Shown: positions 16,809 through 24,857, counted from the stretch's first letter. The stretch is DNA of 64,000 nucleotides from Bacillus sp. SKDU12 (GCF_010093085.1 NZ_MSRC01000007.1:496001-560000), one strand, 5' to 3'. Program-made: numbers and translations. Notes: generated by a model not told the origin, from the sequence alone.

Positions 16809-17342
16809 ATGTCTGAAAAAAAAGAAATCGCCACATTTGCAGGAGGCTGTTTTTGGTGTATGGTTAAACCTTTTGACGAACAGCCGGGAATTGAAAAAGT
16901 GGTGTCCGGGTATACAGGCGGCCATACTGAAAACCCTACGTATGAAGAAGTGTGCAGTGAAACGACAGGACATCGTGAAGCCGTTCAAATCACATTCCGT
17001 CCCGATGTGTTCCCTTATGAAAAACTGCTTGAATTATTTTGGCAGCAAATCGATCCGACAGATGCCGGCGGCCAGTTTGCTGACCGGGGCAGTTCCTACC
17101 GTGCCGCTATTTTTTATCATAATGATAAACAAAAGGAGCTTGCGGAAGCTTCCAAGCAGCGTCTGGAGGAAAGCGGAATCTTTAAAGATCCTATTGTAAC
17201 AGATATTTTAAAAGCTGAACCTTTCTACGAAGCGGAAGGCTACCATCAGCATTTTTATAAAAAAAATCCAGGGCATTATCAGCGCTACCGAACAGGTTCT
17301 GGACGTGCCGGATTTATCAACGAACATTGGGGGGCGAAGTAA
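16809..17342 (+). CDS. msrA: Peptide methionine sulfoxide reductase MsrA
   Basis: A 177-residue MsrA reducing methionine-S-sulfoxide. The catalytic Cys is in [13 protein letters not shown] (GCFW motif), followed by VVSGYTGG and GHREAVQI. A resolving Cys near the C-terminus is absent; the second Cys of the WC pair may serve. AAGGAGGC precedes the ATG. msrB begins at the next base after its stop, so the pair is translationally linked. Confidence 0.95.
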   Translation: MSEKKEIATFAGGCFWCMVKPFDEQPGIEKVVSGYTGGHTENPTYEEVCSETTGHREAVQITFRPDVFPYEKLLELFWQQIDPTDAGGQFADRGSSYRAAIFYHNDKQKELAEASKQRLEESGIFKDPIVTDILKAEPFYEAEGYHQHFYKKNPGHYQRYRTGSGRAGFINEHWGAK

Positions 17343-17777
17343 ATGGCGAATCATAAAGAAGAAAAAATTCAGTCACTAAACCGGATGCAATATGAGGTGA
17401 CGCAAAATAACGGCACGGAGCCGCCGTTTCAAAATGAATTTTGGGATCATAAGGAAGAAGGGCTGTATGTAGACATTGTGTCCGGTGAGCCGCTGTTTAC
17501 ATCTAAAGATAAATTTGATTCCCACTGCGGATGGCCAAGCTTTACAAAGCCGATTGAAGAAGAAGAAGTAGAAGAAAAGTTAGACACGAGCCACGGAATG
17601 ATTCGCACAGAAGTGAGAAGCCGCACTGCTGATTCTCATCTTGGCCACGTATTTAATGACGGGCCGGGGCCAAGCGGGCTTCGTTACTGTATAAATTCAG
17701 CTGCGCTGCGATTTGTGCCGAAAGAGAAGCTGAAAGAAGAAGGATACGAAAACTATTTACATCTCTTTGATAAATAA
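17343..17777 (+). CDS. msrB: Peptide methionine sulfoxide reductase MsrB
   Basis: A 144-residue MsrB reducing methionine-R-sulfoxide. Family blocks are [44 protein letters not shown] and the catalytic [12 protein letters not shown]. The zinc CxxC pairs found in many MsrBs are not present, as is usual for Bacillus. It abuts msrA, and together they repair both sulfoxide stereoisomers. Confidence 0.95.
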   Translation: MANHKEEKIQSLNRMQYEVTQNNGTEPPFQNEFWDHKEEGLYVDIVSGEPLFTSKDKFDSHCGWPSFTKPIEEEEVEEKLDTSHGMIRTEVRSRTADSHLGHVFNDGPGPSGLRYCINSAALRFVPKEKLKEEGYENYLHLFDK

Positions 17778-17783
17778 GATGCA

Positions 17784-17824
17784 AAAAAACAGGCCTGCCT
17801 ACTGGATAGACAGGCTTGTTTTTA
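17784..17824. terminator. Bidirectional terminator msrB/spsM
   Basis: AAAACAGGCCTGCCTA and TAGACAGGCTTGTTTT pair imperfectly between convergent genes, with T5 on both sides. Confidence 0.8.
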
Positions 17825-18847
17825 TGCCTTTTTTTCTTGATGCAATTCTTCAATGATCTGGGCAATCCTGTCTATTGTAATAAGCGGAGCTTGATCTGAT
17901 TGATATCCGGGAAGAGTGACTTTGCGAAAATCGGGATGTTTTTCCGGCTCGGGAAGGATTGCATAAAGATCACCCCATTCATACAGTGATTCAATTTCAT
18001 GGGGAGATGTTAATTCTTCATGAAGCTTTTCACCAGGGCGTTTGCCGACTTTTACTGCGGCTGGACGAGGGAGTCCGTGCTTTGATGCATATTCCTCAAA
18101 CCCATGAATCAATTCTTCAAGTCTTAATGATTCCATTTTAAAAATAAAAATTTCTCCGCCTTTGGTAATAGCAGCTGATTGCAATGTTAGTGTAGCTGCG
18201 TCATCTATTGACATGAAAAATCTGGTCATATTTTTGTCCGTGATGGTCAGCGGTTCACCTTCCATCATTTGTTCAAATAAAATAGGGATGACTGACCCCC
18301 TTGAGCCGAGAACATTTCCAAAACGAACCGAACAAAATACGGTTCCTCTGTTTTGAATATGGCAGTTTGCTTGATGAAACAGCTTTTCAGATAACAGCTT
18401 CGTAGCACCCATTGTACTCACAGGAGATACAGCTTTATCTGTACTTATGTTGATAACATGCTGCACTTGATGTAAAAGGGCAGCCTCCACTACATTTTGT
18501 CCGCCGATGAGATTGGTCTGGATGGCTTCAAATGGATGGTTTTCACAGGTGGGAACCTGTTTCAGTGCAGCTGCGTGAAAGACGATATCGACTCCTTTCA
18601 TCACCTGATTCACTCTTCTATGATCACGCACATCTCCGAGTACAAATGAAAGCCGCTTATCTTCCGCATATTTTTGACTCATGACATACTGCTTACTGTC
18701 GTCTTTGCTGAATACAATCACCTGTTTTGGAGTAAGCAACAAAAGGCGTTTGACAATGTGACTTCCAATTGAACCCGTTCCGCCAGTGACTAAAACGATT
18801 TTGTTATGGAAAAATGGTTTTAGTTCTGCTGTTTGCTGTTTAGACAT
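17822..18847 (-). CDS. spsM: Intact SpsM: UDP-sugar 4,6-dehydratase for spore polysaccharide
   Basis: A 341-residue short-chain dehydrogenase of the CapD/FlaA1/PseB type. NAD-binding GGTGSIGSH lies at 22-30, FHAAALKQVP is the family strand, STDKAV (135-140) carries the catalytic Thr-Asp-Lys, and MGATK (146-150) replaces the YxxxK of other SDRs. In B. subtilis 168 this gene is split into yodU and ypqP by prophage SPbeta and is rejoined by excision in the mother cell. Here it is continuous, so SpsM can be made directly. It supports spore-surface polysaccharide, next to the crust cge genes. GGAGGAT precedes the ATG. Confidence 0.95.
   Translation of the reverse strand: MSKQQTAELKPFFHNKIVLVTGGTGSIGSHIVKRLLLLTPKQVIVFSKDDSKQYVMSQKYAEDKRLSFVLGDVRDHRRVNQVMKGVDIVFHAAALKQVPTCENHPFEAIQTNLIGGQNVVEAALLHQVQHVINISTDKAVSPVSTMGATKLLSEKLFHQANCHIQNRGTVFCSVRFGNVLGSRGSVIPILFEQMMEGEPLTITDKNMTRFFMSIDDAATLTLQSAAITKGGEIFIFKMESLRLEELIHGFEEYASKHGLPRPAAVKVGKRPGEKLHEELTSPHEIESLYEWGDLYAILPEPEKHPDFRKVTLPGYQSDQAPLITIDRIAQIIEELHQEKKA
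18427..18442. other. SPbeta attB core (unoccupied)
   Basis: ATACAGCTTTATCTGT, the reverse complement of ACAGATAAAGCTGTAT, matches the 16-bp SPbeta attachment core as I remember it. It lies inside spsM at codons 136-141 and encodes Thr-Asp-Lys-Ala-Val. No phage DNA is present on either side. Confidence 0.85.
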
Positions 18848-19331
18848 GGCTTATCCTCCAACTCTCGTTTCTCTACCATGCATCATATGTTCATTTTTGT
18901 TTCTGAGTTAATGATAGCAACCAATAAAACAAAATTTAGGGGAATGATTATGTCATAGAGTGTTCTTTTGAATAACAAAGACACAGGCAGAATCAATTAA
19001 ACTAAATAAACTGTATGCTAAATGTTCAATATAATAATATGACGCGCCTCAAAAACAAATCGACAAAGTCATCCTACGCACCCGGCAAAAGTGAATGATA
19101 TTAGAAACACTAAATAGGGTAGGTCTCTCTGTCAAACAATGTATATATTTTAAAATGGAAATAACAGTAATAAAGGAACGGGGACCAAGTGACAATGTTG
19201 GTAAACGCCGCGGGATTATTGCCTAGCTTGACACCATTTTCTTACAGCTCATCATGTGAATGGGGAGTCTCCTTTTAAAGGCATAGTGTAAACAGAGACA
19301 GATAAAAAATCGTCCATAAAATGAACGATTT
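18848..19331. other. Gene-poor spacer between cgeB and spsM
   Basis: In strain 168 the phytase gene phy lies between cgeB and the spsM 5' part; no phytase-like sequence is left here. The 480 bp are AT-rich. The part next to spsM has AACATATGAT on the minus strand, with a faint likeness to a mother-cell sigma -10. A frame opening at GTG 19188 or ATG 19194 behind AAGGAACGGGGACC and closing at the TAA at 19276-19278 encodes about 30 residues; I do not call it a gene. Confidence 0.5.
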
Positions 19332-19332
19332 T
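19304..19332 (-). terminator. Terminator after cgeB
   Basis: On the minus strand AAAATCGTTCAT and ATGGACGATTTT pair (one G-T) and run into TTTTT. Confidence 0.7.
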
Positions 19333-20285
19333 CAAGAAAGTTCCAGGTGAATTGCCTTTATCTTTGCAGGAAGCGCATCAAATGTATTTGCGGGTACGGT
19401 TTCTTTGTAATTGACTGCCGCTGCTTTATGCCGTTCTTCAGGATGGTTGATATAGAACTCGGCTTTTTCCTTAAAGTCGTTCAGGCTGTGATAAGAAATA
19501 AAGGATGAATAAGGATAAGCCGCGGGTAAATCTGTTAATTGAAATGCTTCACATGCAGCGATATCAAACGCTCGGTTATTTAAACTAGCATTTTTGATGC
19601 GAATGTGATTTTTGTTGAGAGGGAAATGATAAGGTCGATGTGCATTGATTACGATATCTGCCCCGTTATAATAATGAACAGTCTGTTCGGGTGGAATCCA
19701 TGTGCTGATGACATCGATATGCGGCTGTTTGAGCACTTTTTTAGGCAGGTATTTTCTCCATTCCGTGCCGATTACTCGCACCGTGTAAGGCAGATGTGCC
19801 GTTTCTTTTATAAGCTGAACCCGATTAGAGTAAGGATAGCCGATGATAAGCAGATTTGAATGGAAAGAGTGTTCTGTGTCCATTTTTTTAAATAGCCGAT
19901 GATGAACTGGAATCGGAATATAATAGACATGCTGGTAGCCACGCTCCCGATAATAGAGAGCGGCATTTTGATCAATCGTTAATATGGCGTCAGCATGCTT
20001 TATCACCTGAAGACTGATATCTATATAAAATGGATCTTCGGTCAGCCAAACATACACGGGCACATCCTTACTCTTTAACCAGGTTAGCCAGTCGTAAGGA
20101 ACGCGGTCTCCAACCATCATGAGTGCGAGGTCTGGCTGAAATGCTTCGATCTTCATTAGAGATTCTGCTTCCGGTGTATCTGCGGACATATACTCTGTAT
20201 CAGTGGTCCGAAAACTTTCTGCAGCCCAGCGATCAAAATAATTGTAAATCCCTCCGTATCCCGACTGGATATATAAAATTTTCAT
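19332..20285 (-). CDS. cgeB: Spore crust maturation protein CgeB, glycosyltransferase-like
   Basis: A 317-residue protein of the CgeB/DUF3880 glycosyltransferase group. The N-terminal half has DLALMMVGDRVPYDWLTWLK and VYVWLTEDPF; the C-terminal half has YYNGADIVINAHRP and RAFDIAACEAFQLTD, the GT-B nucleotide-sugar signature (E-A-F/CEAF). It matures the outermost spore layer under sigma-K and GerE in B. subtilis. It starts 6 bp after cgeA ends, so the pair is one operon, divergent from cgeCDE. Confidence 0.93.
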   Translation of the reverse strand: MKILYIQSGYGGIYNYFDRWAAESFRTTDTEYMSADTPEAESLMKIEAFQPDLALMMVGDRVPYDWLTWLKSKDVPVYVWLTEDPFYIDISLQVIKHADAILTIDQNAALYYRERGYQHVYYIPIPVHHRLFKKMDTEHSFHSNLLIIGYPYSNRVQLIKETAHLPYTVRVIGTEWRKYLPKKVLKQPHIDVISTWIPPEQTVHYYNGADIVINAHRPYHFPLNKNHIRIKNASLNNRAFDIAACEAFQLTDLPAAYPYSSFISYHSLNDFKEKAEFYINHPEERHKAAAVNYKETVPANTFDALPAKIKAIHLELS

Positions 20286-20291
20286 CAGATG

Positions 20292-20693
20292 TTAGGAAAA
20301 GAATGTAACGCTTTCTACTTTGTCTACATCAATTAATGTTGTAGCTTGACCTGCCGGAGTGACGGAGCTTTCCTGTGTGACGTATACGATACCGTGAACT
20401 TGATCGAAATATACGAAGACTACCGGTCCGATCATGTCACCGGAATCAGTTACAAGACTGATTGTAGTGCCTGGCGTGGTTCTGGCAAAAATCCATCTGG
20501 GCGGAAGGGAAGGGTCTAAAAGAGATTCTGCCGCAGCAGTTTCTTTTTCATCTATTTTTTGGTCAATGGCAGCTTCAAGCATATCTTTAAGATGATTATC
20601 CACGTTTACTCCTCCTTCTGTTGCAGTTGGAAATAAAGGGTTTAAAAGAGTTTTAATCAAATCCTTTTTCAACTGTGCGTTTTCAGAGCTCAT
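20292..20693 (-). CDS. cgeA: Spore crust protein CgeA
   Basis: A 133-residue crust protein. It has a helical N-terminus ([17 protein letters not shown]), an acidic middle, and a beta-rich C-terminal half ([19 protein letters not shown], then [17 protein letters not shown]) similar to the core shared with crust proteins CotY/CotZ partners. The start is the ATG at 20693, eight bases after AGGAGG; the ATG three codons upstream is too close. First gene of cgeAB. A CATACGAAA element on the minus strand at 20751-20759 is a possible mother-cell -10. Confidence 0.92.
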   Translation of the reverse strand: MSSENAQLKKDLIKTLLNPLFPTATEGGVNVDNHLKDMLEAAIDQKIDEKETAAAESLLDPSLPPRWIFARTTPGTTISLVTDSGDMIGPVVFVYFDQVHGIVYVTQESSVTPAGQATTLIDVDKVESVTFFS

Positions 20694-20894
20694 TACATAC
20701 ACCTCCTATTCAATAGTGAACTCACGTTAATCATATTCCTCAGCCAGCCATTTCGTATGAGCCGAACGCCGTACCTGATCTATTTTTATATATTTAAGAA
20801 AAATGCTGATATTTTAAAAGAGTAGACATAGCCCGTGCCATAAATCGAAGTCAGTTCATATTATGAAATAGAGTATAAGGATAAGGGAGAGGGC

Positions 20895-21226
20895 ATGTTT
20901 GGATTTAGAGCAACACGTGAATTAAGAGGAAAACCAAGATAAACTACATTTTTTTTGCTTTTGCTGATTTTGCTCATGCGTCAGTCATCTTCTGAAGGAA
21001 ATCCATCTGATCTCAGACGCCAGCTCGTACTTACAAAAAAACTTGGCGTACCGGTTTCAGCAGTTCATTTGCCGAATGGAATAGGCTTTAAAACGTCATC
21101 GTAAAAGAGATTCTGACAGATGTGGTTGTTTTTCAAAACCCGTTAAATTGGGGTGCTTTTTAAATGATGTCAGGGGCTCTGCTTGCTGCGGAGCCGTTTT
21201 TATGTTTGACGATGGGGGCTGTTTAG
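20895..21226 (+). pseudogene. cgeC: Degraded cgeC
   Basis: cgeC is expected between cgeA and cgeD. A start behind GGGAGAGGGC (ATG 20895, MFGFRATRELRGKPR) meets TAA after 15 codons (20940-20942). The same frame then stays open for 53 codons with a membrane-like TTFFLLLLILLM. A second frame reads IHLISDASSYLQKNLAYRF and later continues toward cgeD but is cut by TAG in 21080-21082. A single intact protein cannot be read, so cgeC appears inactivated. I do not remember the 168 protein well enough to say which frame is original. Confidence 0.6.
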
Positions 21227-22507
21227 GTGGGAGAGAAAGTGTCTATTATTTTAACTAGTTACAACAAACCTGATTATTTGCAAAAAGCGATTGAAAGCGT
21301 CATAAAGCAAACCTATGCTTTGTGGGAGCTTTTGATCATGGATGATCATTCTAATGAAGAAACAACCGCGGTGATTCACAGGTATCTTCATGACAAACGC
21401 ATTCGTTATCAAAACAGTTTTATACATCCTGCAGAACGATTAAAAACAACCCGTTATGCCACATTAATTAATGATGCACTCCCATTTACTGATGGCGATT
21501 ACATTTCCTATCTCACCGATGACACTGTTTATCATCCTGAAAGGCTGAGCCGGATGGTGCAGACGTTTTCAGATAAGCCTGAGGCACAGGCGGTCTACTC
21601 AAAACAGAAAGTTGTACATGTAAACGAACGGGGAGAAGAAATCTCACATTTCTATAGAAATGCCGATGCAATACTTGATCAGGCTGCATTTCAAGTCGAT
21701 CACTGCTCAGTTATGCACCGCCGTTCGTTACTTGATCGTATTCAACATAAATATGGAAGCTATTGGGATGATGATATGAAGCATTGGAATCACGGGGACT
21801 CAATTTTTTGGTCCAGAATCAACAACTTTGCCCCATTTCTGCCGATAAATGAAGTATTAGATACAACCTATAAAACCCCTGATTCATTTCAAAATGCCTC
21901 TCGGTTTCTGCCCGCCGATTTGATTGACGGCTCTTTTGTAAAAGGTTCAGATCGACAGGTGTATTTTCTTGAGCAGGGTGTAAGGCATCCTGTCGGGGAA
22001 AGATGGTGTCCGTTGTATCTAAATCGTACTGTGGCGGTTCCGGACCCATATTTATTCCAATATAGAACCGGGGAAATTTTAAACATTCCGAATTACATTT
22101 TAGTAAAGGAAGCTGACCGGCCCGAAATATTTTATATCGAATCCGGAAAAAAAAGGCGGATTGTCGGTCAGTATGCTTTTCAGTTTTATCAATTTAAAAG
22201 AAAAGACATACTGACAATTGAAAAAGAAGAACTAGAGATGATGCCGGAAGGGCTGCCGATTATGCGGGAACGCTCTGAATTGATTGAAAACCCGCCTGGG
22301 CGAAGGTTGTTTTTCATAGAACGTGAGCCATTTTTGTTTTTAAACGGCGTTTATCATCCGATTAGTAAACAAGTAGCAAGGAAGTTCTTTTTACATCAGA
22401 AGCCAATACCCTCTTCTTCCCTAAATATTAGGGAATTTATAATTGGAAAGCCGTACTATCCGGTGTACGATGAGATTATAAAGAAATTGAATATTGCAAT
22501 TGAATAA
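21227..22507 (+). CDS. cgeD: CgeD: family-2 glycosyltransferase with C-terminal beta repeats
   Basis: A 426-residue protein. Residues 1-210 are a GT-A family 2 glycosyltransferase: VSIILTSYNKPDYLQKAIES, WELLIMDDHS, and DGDYISYLTDDTVYHPERL with the metal-binding DxD-like TDD. Residues ~225-426 hold three copies of a ~55-residue module (VYFLEQGVRHPVG, IFYIESGKKRRIVG, LFFIEREPFLFLNGVYHPI). The start is GTG 21227 behind GGGGGC. It is in the cgeCDE transcript; stop and the cgeE leader are close. Role: spore-crust glycosylation. Confidence 0.92.
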   Translation: MGEKVSIILTSYNKPDYLQKAIESVIKQTYALWELLIMDDHSNEETTAVIHRYLHDKRIRYQNSFIHPAERLKTTRYATLINDALPFTDGDYISYLTDDTVYHPERLSRMVQTFSDKPEAQAVYSKQKVVHVNERGEEISHFYRNADAILDQAAFQVDHCSVMHRRSLLDRIQHKYGSYWDDDMKHWNHGDSIFWSRINNFAPFLPINEVLDTTYKTPDSFQNASRFLPADLIDGSFVKGSDRQVYFLEQGVRHPVGERWCPLYLNRTVAVPDPYLFQYRTGEILNIPNYILVKEADRPEIFYIESGKKRRIVGQYAFQFYQFKRKDILTIEKEELEMMPEGLPIMRERSELIENPPGRRLFFIEREPFLFLNGVYHPISKQVARKFFLHQKPIPSSSLNIREFIIGKPYYPVYDEIIKKLNIAIE

Positions 22508-22535
22508 AGGCATAGGTCATAAAAAGGAGACGTTC

Positions 22536-23315
22536 ATGACAGGTCATTATGCAAAAACGGAACATCAATATATATTGTTAACGTCTGAATCGGCTTTGTT
22601 TGAGCATTACAGCATTTATAGAGATCCGAAGCTTCCGCATATTTTTTCTCATAACTTTGTGCAGCTTCATGATACATTTCCATTGGAGCGGCTACTGAAC
22701 TTTTTGCCCTCCGTACCAAAGCTGCTTGATGCGAATTATCTTCATTTAAAAGCGTCGCCGCAGCATGTTTTTCCGCTCGGTTTAAAGCAATCGCTTGTCA
22801 AAAGCGGGTTTGTCGTCGAGGATGAGCTGTTATATGATATGAAGCTTCGTGACTGGAAAGGGCAGGTTGGGCATCCGTTAACGGCATGGGGAACGGCAAA
22901 AAGTCTTAGCGACGGATCATCTATTATGAAAATTTATGATTCCATTTATATAGGAGAAGCGCTCGCTGAACAAAAAATAAAAAGAAAATATCCTTTTTAT
23001 GAATCAGGGACGATCATCCTTGTTGTTTGTTACAGCGATGAGTCGCAGAAGCTTCCTATCGGGTGCGGTGAGCTGTTCATTCATCCGAAAGAAAAAACGG
23101 CTAAAATGGAAGAAGTGGCTATTTTGGACCAGTTTCAAAGGAAGGGCTACGGCGGTATTTTAGTGAAAGAAATGCTGTCAATTGCCAAATCGCTAGGAAT
23201 GGAAGCTGCCTATTTAGTGACTACAAGCACTGATGGCGCAACCCATTTTTACGAAAAGCTGCTGTTTAAAAAATATGAGCGGATGCATACTGTTTTTCAT
23301 TATTTTCTTGTATGA
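22536..23315 (+). CDS. cgeE: CgeE: GNAT-family N-acetyltransferase of the crust cluster
   Basis: A 259-residue protein. The N-terminal ~110 residues are a family-specific domain (LTSESALFEHYSIYRDPKLP); the C-terminal half is a GNAT fold with IHPKEKTAKMEEVAILDQF, QRKGYGGILVKEML for acetyl-CoA binding, and TTSTDGATHFYEKLLFKKY. It probably acetylates an amino sugar of spore polysaccharide. The start is ATG 22536, eight bases after AAAAGGAG; an upstream TTG at 22494 has no ribosome binding site. Confidence 0.9.
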   Translation: MTGHYAKTEHQYILLTSESALFEHYSIYRDPKLPHIFSHNFVQLHDTFPLERLLNFLPSVPKLLDANYLHLKASPQHVFPLGLKQSLVKSGFVVEDELLYDMKLRDWKGQVGHPLTAWGTAKSLSDGSSIMKIYDSIYIGEALAEQKIKRKYPFYESGTIILVVCYSDESQKLPIGCGELFIHPKEKTAKMEEVAILDQFQRKGYGGILVKEMLSIAKSLGMEAAYLVTTSTDGATHFYEKLLFKKYERMHTVFHYFLV

Positions 23316-23395
23316 AATAGGCGTTTGCACAAACCATTTGGGACTTGGCCCGCATAACATGCCATATATCGTGATAAGAAAGGATGGAAAACAGC

Positions 23396-23509
23396 ATGTA
23401 TGGATATCCTGGGTACGGTTACGGATTTGGCTGCGGGACAAATACGTTTGTATTGATTGTTGTCTTGTTCATTTTATTAATTATTGTAGGAGCCGCTTTC
23501 ATTTGCTAA
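23396..23509 (+). CDS. YjcZ-family sporulation miniprotein (37 residues)
   Basis: A 37-residue frame starting [18 protein letters not shown], followed by a hydrophobic segment [19 protein letters not shown]. The Gly/Tyr-rich head and one membrane span are the pattern of YjcZ/YhaL-type sporulation miniproteins. AAAGGATGG lies upstream. Its place just after cgeE and its strong terminator suggest a separate mother-cell transcript. It is short enough to be skipped by most callers. Confidence 0.8.
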   Translation: MYGYPGYGYGFGCGTNTFVLIVVLFILLIIVGAAFIC

Positions 23510-23517
23510 AAGTGTGC

Positions 23518-23549
23518 AAAAGGGCCTTTCCTCCAGAAGGGCTCTTTTT
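23518..23549 (+). terminator. Terminator after the YjcZ-like gene
   Basis: AAAGGGCCTTTC and GAAGGGCTCTTT pair over 12 bp (with wobbles) around CTCCA, followed by TT. Confidence 0.75.
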
Positions 23550-23571
23550 CGATGGAGAAGTTTTGGCATGG

Positions 23572-23585
23572 GGCGTCATGACGCC
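23572..23585. repeat. Perfect 14-bp palindrome
   Basis: GGCGTCATGACGCC is a perfect dyad 37 bp upstream of the disrupted gene at 23623. It is GC-rich in AT-rich surroundings and looks like a regulator operator. Confidence 0.55.
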
Positions 23586-23622
23586 ATTTGGACACTCATA
23601 CAATAGATCAAAAGGTGGGAGT

Positions 23623-23984
23623 ATGAGCAGTTATCTGATAAACCTTCGGCTATCGGCGGTTAATTATCAAAAGATTCATATGTATCAGGCCGGAAAAAGA
23701 TATTTTGAGGGTTCATCAGGTGCGGTGACATACAATATTGGCCACGGGGGCCGGGATATGACTGAGAAGCTGAAGAGCAGCTTGATCAAGTAACTTTTGT
23801 CTGCTGCTCTCAGTTTGCGAGCAAGCCTGCCGAGCAATTGGCTGCTCTCTTGGCGCAGGAGTTGCGGGGAGATGTCAACTGGTCTTTTTGTCAACAGCGA
23901 ATTAGAAGTGCTAGAAAACGCTATGAAGATCTCCATTCAATATTGGCAGGTAAAAAGAAAATGAAAAATCTATCTTTTGTTTAG
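23623..23984 (+). pseudogene. Frame-disrupted accessory gene of unknown family
   Basis: The first frame opens at ATG 23623 behind AAAGGTGGGAG and runs 56 codons (MSSYLINLRLSAVNYQK, then HMYQAGKRYFEGSSG). It fades into a second frame at 23766-23984 (72 codons) that is clearly protein-like: EAEEQLDQVTFVCCSQFASK, PAEQLAALLAQELRGDVNW, SFCQQRIRSARKRYEDL. A one-base loss or two-base gain near 23760 would join them into ~118 residues. I do not recognise the family. It replaces the kamA-region genes expected here from 168. Confidence 0.5.
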
Positions 23985-24011
23985 CGGAAAAAGTTCAGTG
24001 TATTGAGTTAG

Positions 24012-24133
24012 ATTAACCTTATAAATGTGACGCTAATCATAAATGGGGTTTGTCTAATTTTCATTATTGATTTTATTTCTTCGCTAAACTCAATTTTAAA
24101 AGGAGCACCTTGATGAGGGATTAACCTATAAAT
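24012..24133. repeat. Imperfect direct repeat flanking about 90 bp
   Basis: ATTAACCTTATAAAT (24012-24026) recurs as ATTAACCTATAAAT (24120-24133). It lies in the eroded spacer and could be a deletion scar; no gene lies between. Confidence 0.35.
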
Positions 24134-24144
24134 AAGATGCACAA

Positions 24145-24204
24145 AAAACACCTTCAAGTTTGAAGATGGATGATTGTTATCCGACATTAGAGTAGGGGTG
24201 TTTT
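24145..24204. repeat. Long-loop inverted repeat
   Basis: AAAACACC (24145-24152) and GGTGTTTT (24197-24204) can pair around 44 bases that include the small palindrome TTCAAGTTTGAA. It may be a relic terminator; function unknown. Confidence 0.35.
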
Positions 24205-24218
24205 AGTTATCCGCTTAA

Positions 24219-24392
24219 AGTGAAACAAAAGGGTGTGGACACTTGGCGGGTGCCTATGAAAGAACAGAAATGAATATGAAGAATAAGACGCAGATGCAGA
24301 CATGGGCTGGAAAACTGCCTGAAAGCCTGACATATCAGCAGCTCATGGGGATAGAAAGGATTCTGAAACGCAATTATTTTGATTTCTTCTAA
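24219..24392 (+). pseudogene. yokU: 3' remnant of yokU
   Basis: The frame ending at TAA 24390-24392 encodes WAGKLPESLTYQQLM followed by IERILKRNYFDFF, which is the C-terminal block of the YokU family. The N-terminal CxxC zinc-finger half is missing: upstream codons back to TAA 24216 carry no recognisable YokU sequence. In 168, yokU sits between kamA and yozE, so this is the scar of the missing kamA/yodPQRST region. Confidence 0.7.
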
Positions 24393-24413
24393 AAGGTGTT
24401 CGGTATTCTTTTG

Positions 24414-24441
24414 TTGTAATTTTACACTTGAACTGTATAAT
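24414..24441 (+). promoter_or_regulatory. Sigma-A promoter for yozE
   Basis: TTGTAA (24414-24419), 16 bp, TATAAT (24436-24441). Confidence 0.55.
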
Positions 24442-24477
24442 AGAACAGCAAAAGACAGACATCAGGAGGGGAAACCC

Positions 24478-24702
24478 ATGAAATCCTTTTACCACTATTT
24501 ATTAAAATACAGACACCCGAAACCTCAGGACAGCATCAGTGAATTTGCCAATCAGGCGTATGAGGATCACAGCTTTCCGAAAACCTCAACCGATTATCAT
24601 GAAATCAGTTCATATTTAGAGCTGAATGCTGATTATCTTCATACAATGATGACGTTTGATGAAGCTTGGGATCGATACGAGGCAGAAGTGCACGGCAAAT
24701 AA
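24478..24702 (+). CDS. yozE: YozE SAM-like family protein
   Basis: A 74-residue helical protein of the YozE/DUF1250 family (sterile-alpha-motif-like fold; function unknown). Sequence MKSFYHYLLKYRHPKPQD, FANQAYEDHSFPK and MMTFDEAWDRYEAEV matches. The start is ATG 24478 with AGGAGGGG upstream; an upstream ATG at 24379 lacks support. Own promoter and terminator make it monocistronic. Confidence 0.88.
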   Translation: MKSFYHYLLKYRHPKPQDSISEFANQAYEDHSFPKTSTDYHEISSYLELNADYLHTMMTFDEAWDRYEAEVHGK

Positions 24703-24708
24703 TTGATT

Positions 24709-24743
24709 CATCCGCAGATCACTGGATCACTGCGGATTTTTTT
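24709..24743 (+). terminator. Terminator after yozE
   Basis: ATCCGCAG and CTGCGGAT around 12 bases, then T-rich. Confidence 0.8.
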
Positions 24744-24857
24744 ATGTCTTTACCCACTCTATAATTGGATATTCCCTTTGGTTTTCATGCCCATGCGAAT
24801 TTGCGTCACTCGGCATACGATAGCGTATGAGAAATGTTGCGGCGAGGGGGAGACACC

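Noticed and set aside
17822-18847. Residual prophage sequence at the spsM attB
   Set aside because: The gene reads through the core without extra bases or a second att copy.
19188-19278. About 30-codon frame downstream of AAGGAACGGGGACC
   Set aside because: Weak composition evidence, no recognisable product; recorded only within the spacer description.
24145-24204. Terminal inverted repeats of an insertion sequence
   Set aside because: Only 8 bp pair, no transposase nearby and no target-site duplication visible.
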